The notes under the pieces are model-generated. The model was given only the letters and a program-made list of their open reading frames with translations. It made no database searches and was not told the DNA's origin. A stretch of 7,194 nt of DNA from Woeseia sp. (lineage in GTDB: Bacteria; Pseudomonadota; Gammaproteobacteria; Steroidobacterales; Woeseiaceae), in contig JABIUH010000174.1 in assembly GCA_018701055.1 (NCBI GenBank), positions 1 through 7,194 on the forward strand, in the 5' to 3' direction. Below, in pieces: positions 6,107 through 7,194 of the stretch; position 1 is the first letter of the stretch; each line of letters opens with the position of its first letter. Position numbers and translations under genes: made by a program.

Positions 6107-6142
6107 AAAACAAAACCTGACGCCTTGTATGCGGCCTGGCGC
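6107..6142 (-). terminator. Weak candidate terminator after the methyltransferase gene
   Basis: On the minus strand GCGCC (plus 6138-6142) can pair with GGCGT (plus 6120-6124), four Watson-Crick pairs plus a G-U, across a 13-nt loop. It is followed by CAGG and then TTTTGTTTT (plus 6107-6115). The stem is short and the T-tract sits several bases away, so it is only a possibility. It lies 12 bp past the methyltransferase stop. Confidence 0.3.
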
Positions 6143-6153
6143 TTTGACTTGCA

Positions 6154-6930
6154 TTACCGGGGTTTCAACACCGTAAAAAGAAAACGATTGACGCAAAAAA
6201 AGAATCGGTCATCGGCACCAAGGTCGCTAAACTCGTCAAGCCAAGTTTCGCCTTTTGCCGCGGAAACACGCTCCTGAGCAATCGCCTCTACGACACACTG
6301 CTTCAATGCGCTCATCGCAAACCCTTGTGGATCTGCGTCCGTACTGAGCAATGGAATAGCTTCCGTTTGAATGGATTCAAATCCAGCGTCACGCAATATT
6401 GGACCAAGTCGCGCCGGCAAGCGCGCATTGGGCACGGCTGCATCCCATGCAGAGACAATTTTCTCTGTTAGATTGTCATCGTTCGAATGAACGACAGTAC
6501 TTCGCCAGTCGGTCTCTATAATATAAAGGCGTCCGCCGGGCACCAAGACGCGATACATTTCTGTCAACGTTTTTTTGACGTTGGCAACGTACAAGAGCAG
6601 CTGCATGCATGTAACTGCATCTATTGAGGTCGCATCGAACGGCAGCTTGGCAACATCCGCTTCAACGTAGCTTACGTTTGGCAAATCCTTACAACGATTC
6701 TGTGCCAAGCCAATCATTGCAGCGCTTGAATCCACGCAGGTCACAGACCCTGTTGGACCGACCGCTGTCGCAAGACTGTGTGCCAGCAGGCCCGGACCGC
6801 AGCCAACATCGACGATATTCTCGCCGATCGACGCATTAATGATCTCTAGGGTGCGCGCCCTTTGCTGAACGATCTCGGGTGAAAGGTATGCGCGCTCTGT
6901 CCGACGCGACTCCGCTTCATCGTATTCCAT
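6154..6930 (-). CDS. Class I SAM-dependent methyltransferase
   Basis: This is a soluble Rossmann-fold methyltransferase of 258 residues, in the broad UbiE/Methyltransf_11-type group. Motif I is VDVGCGPG (40-47), the acidic residue ending strand 2 that binds the SAM ribose is Asp67 (TCVDSS), motif II is EADVAKLPF (90-98), and the post-motif YRVLVPGGRLYIIE (126-139) matches the usual strand-5 region. The C-terminal half (about 150-258) holds the substrate-specific part and gives no clue to the acceptor. The ATG at 6928-6930 has AGGA 11 nt upstream, a long spacing. It lies 59 bp downstream of metH in the same direction with no terminator between them, so read-through from metH is likely. A small-molecule acceptor such as a quinone, polyketide or lipid is typical of the group, but the target here is unknown. 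Confidence 0.85.
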   Translation of the reverse strand: MEYDEAESRRTERAYLSPEIVQQRARTLEIINASIGENIVDVGCGPGLLAHSLATAVGPTGSVTCVDSSAAMIGLAQNRCKDLPNVSYVEADVAKLPFDATSIDAVTCMQLLLYVANVKKTLTEMYRVLVPGGRLYIIETDWRSTVVHSNDDNLTEKIVSAWDAAVPNARLPARLGPILRDAGFESIQTEAIPLLSTDADPQGFAMSALKQCVVEAIAQERVSAAKGETWLDEFSDLGADDRFFFCVNRFLFTVLKPR

Positions 6931-6989
6931 CTAGTGCAGTGTCCTGTCCGTCTAGCCGGATTGTTATTCGAATTCAAACCTGCAACTGC

Positions 6990-7194
6990 TTATGCAGCAT
7001 CTGCCTTGGCGGGGTCATAGCCGAGATTGGGCGCCAACCATCTTTCTGCCTCAGCCACACTGAGGTTCTTACGCGACGCAAACGACTCAGCCTGATCACG
7101 GGATATTTGGCCGACCGAAAAGTATCTTGATTCCGGATGGGAAAAATAGAATCCACTCACCGCTGCAGTTGGGAACATGGCAAAAGAATCGGTC
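6990..7194 (-). CDS. metH: Cobalamin-dependent methionine synthase, C-terminal end (5' end beyond right edge)
   Basis: This is the last 67 residues of MetH, which transfers a methyl group from 5-methyltetrahydrofolate to homocysteine through methylcobalamin. The visible part belongs to the C-terminal activation domain, which binds S-adenosylmethionine and takes part in flavodoxin-dependent reactivation. It opens at the window edge with TDSFAMFPTAAVSGFYFSHP, then PESRYFSVGQISRDQ, and ends with SVAEAERWLAPNLGYDP and a short tail AKADAA before TAA. The FYFSHPES.YF.VG.I.RDQ and ERWLAPNLGYD blocks are the classical MetH terminus known from E. coli. The frame is intact to the edge. An ATG inside it (7176-7178) is an internal methionine, not the start. 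The rest of the protein (over 1100 residues in typical MetH) lies outside the window. Confidence 0.93.
   Translation of the reverse strand, partial: TDSFAMFPTAAVSGFYFSHPESRYFSVGQISRDQAESFASRKNLSVAEAERWLAPNLGYDPAKADAA

Noticed and set aside
6974..7156. 60-residue minus-strand ORF at the right end
   Set aside because: It is out of frame with metH, whose conserved C-terminal motifs occupy the neighbouring frame.

Overview
The window looks like ordinary chromosomal DNA of a Gram-negative proteobacterium, most likely a gammaproteobacterium. The reasons are a type IV major pilin with a short FTLIE leader and a sigma-54-type promoter, a cobalamin-dependent methionine synthase C-terminus, a Gram-negative-style aguBA pair, and a putative lipoprotein zinc peptidase. 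Base composition looks close to balanced by eye. I see no rRNA, tRNA, CRISPR array, insertion sequence, phage gene or attachment site. The species cannot be named from this stretch.

Layout from left to right. Positions 1-588 (minus) hold the N-terminal six-helix half of an MFS transporter that runs off the left edge. A 79-bp divergent intergenic region with a good sigma-70-like promoter leads into aguB (668-1531, plus) and aguA (1535-2563, plus), separated by 3 bp. This two-gene unit converts agmatine to putrescine through N-carbamoylputrescine. aguA ends tail-to-tail with, and overlaps by 4 bp, a type IV pilin gene (2560-2991, minus). The pilin has a recognisable -24/-12 promoter and a small hairpin in its leader. 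A gap of about 340 bp follows, with an AT-rich segment and one half of a 48-bp tandem repeat. Then come an M28 zinc metallopeptidase, probably a lipoprotein (3336-5039, minus), and a regulator joining an NTF2/SnoaL-like domain to an AraC-type DNA-binding domain (5199-5978, minus). A SAM-dependent methyltransferase follows (6154-6930, minus). Last is the C-terminal end of metH (6990-7194, minus), whose start lies beyond the right edge.

The only clear functional unit is aguBA, possibly with the divergent MFS protein as transporter of a substrate or product (inference). The methyltransferase sits 59 bp downstream of metH with no visible terminator and may be co-transcribed with it. The pilin, peptidase and regulator look like independent genes.

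No unmistakable new system is visible. The points most worth a second look are: an imperfect 48-bp tandem duplication of the peptidase tail lying across its stop codon; a short membrane-like ORF in frame upstream of the same gene, with its start codon in a 9-bp inverted repeat; the unusual NTF2-AraC fusion; and the divergent sequence of the agmatine deiminase.
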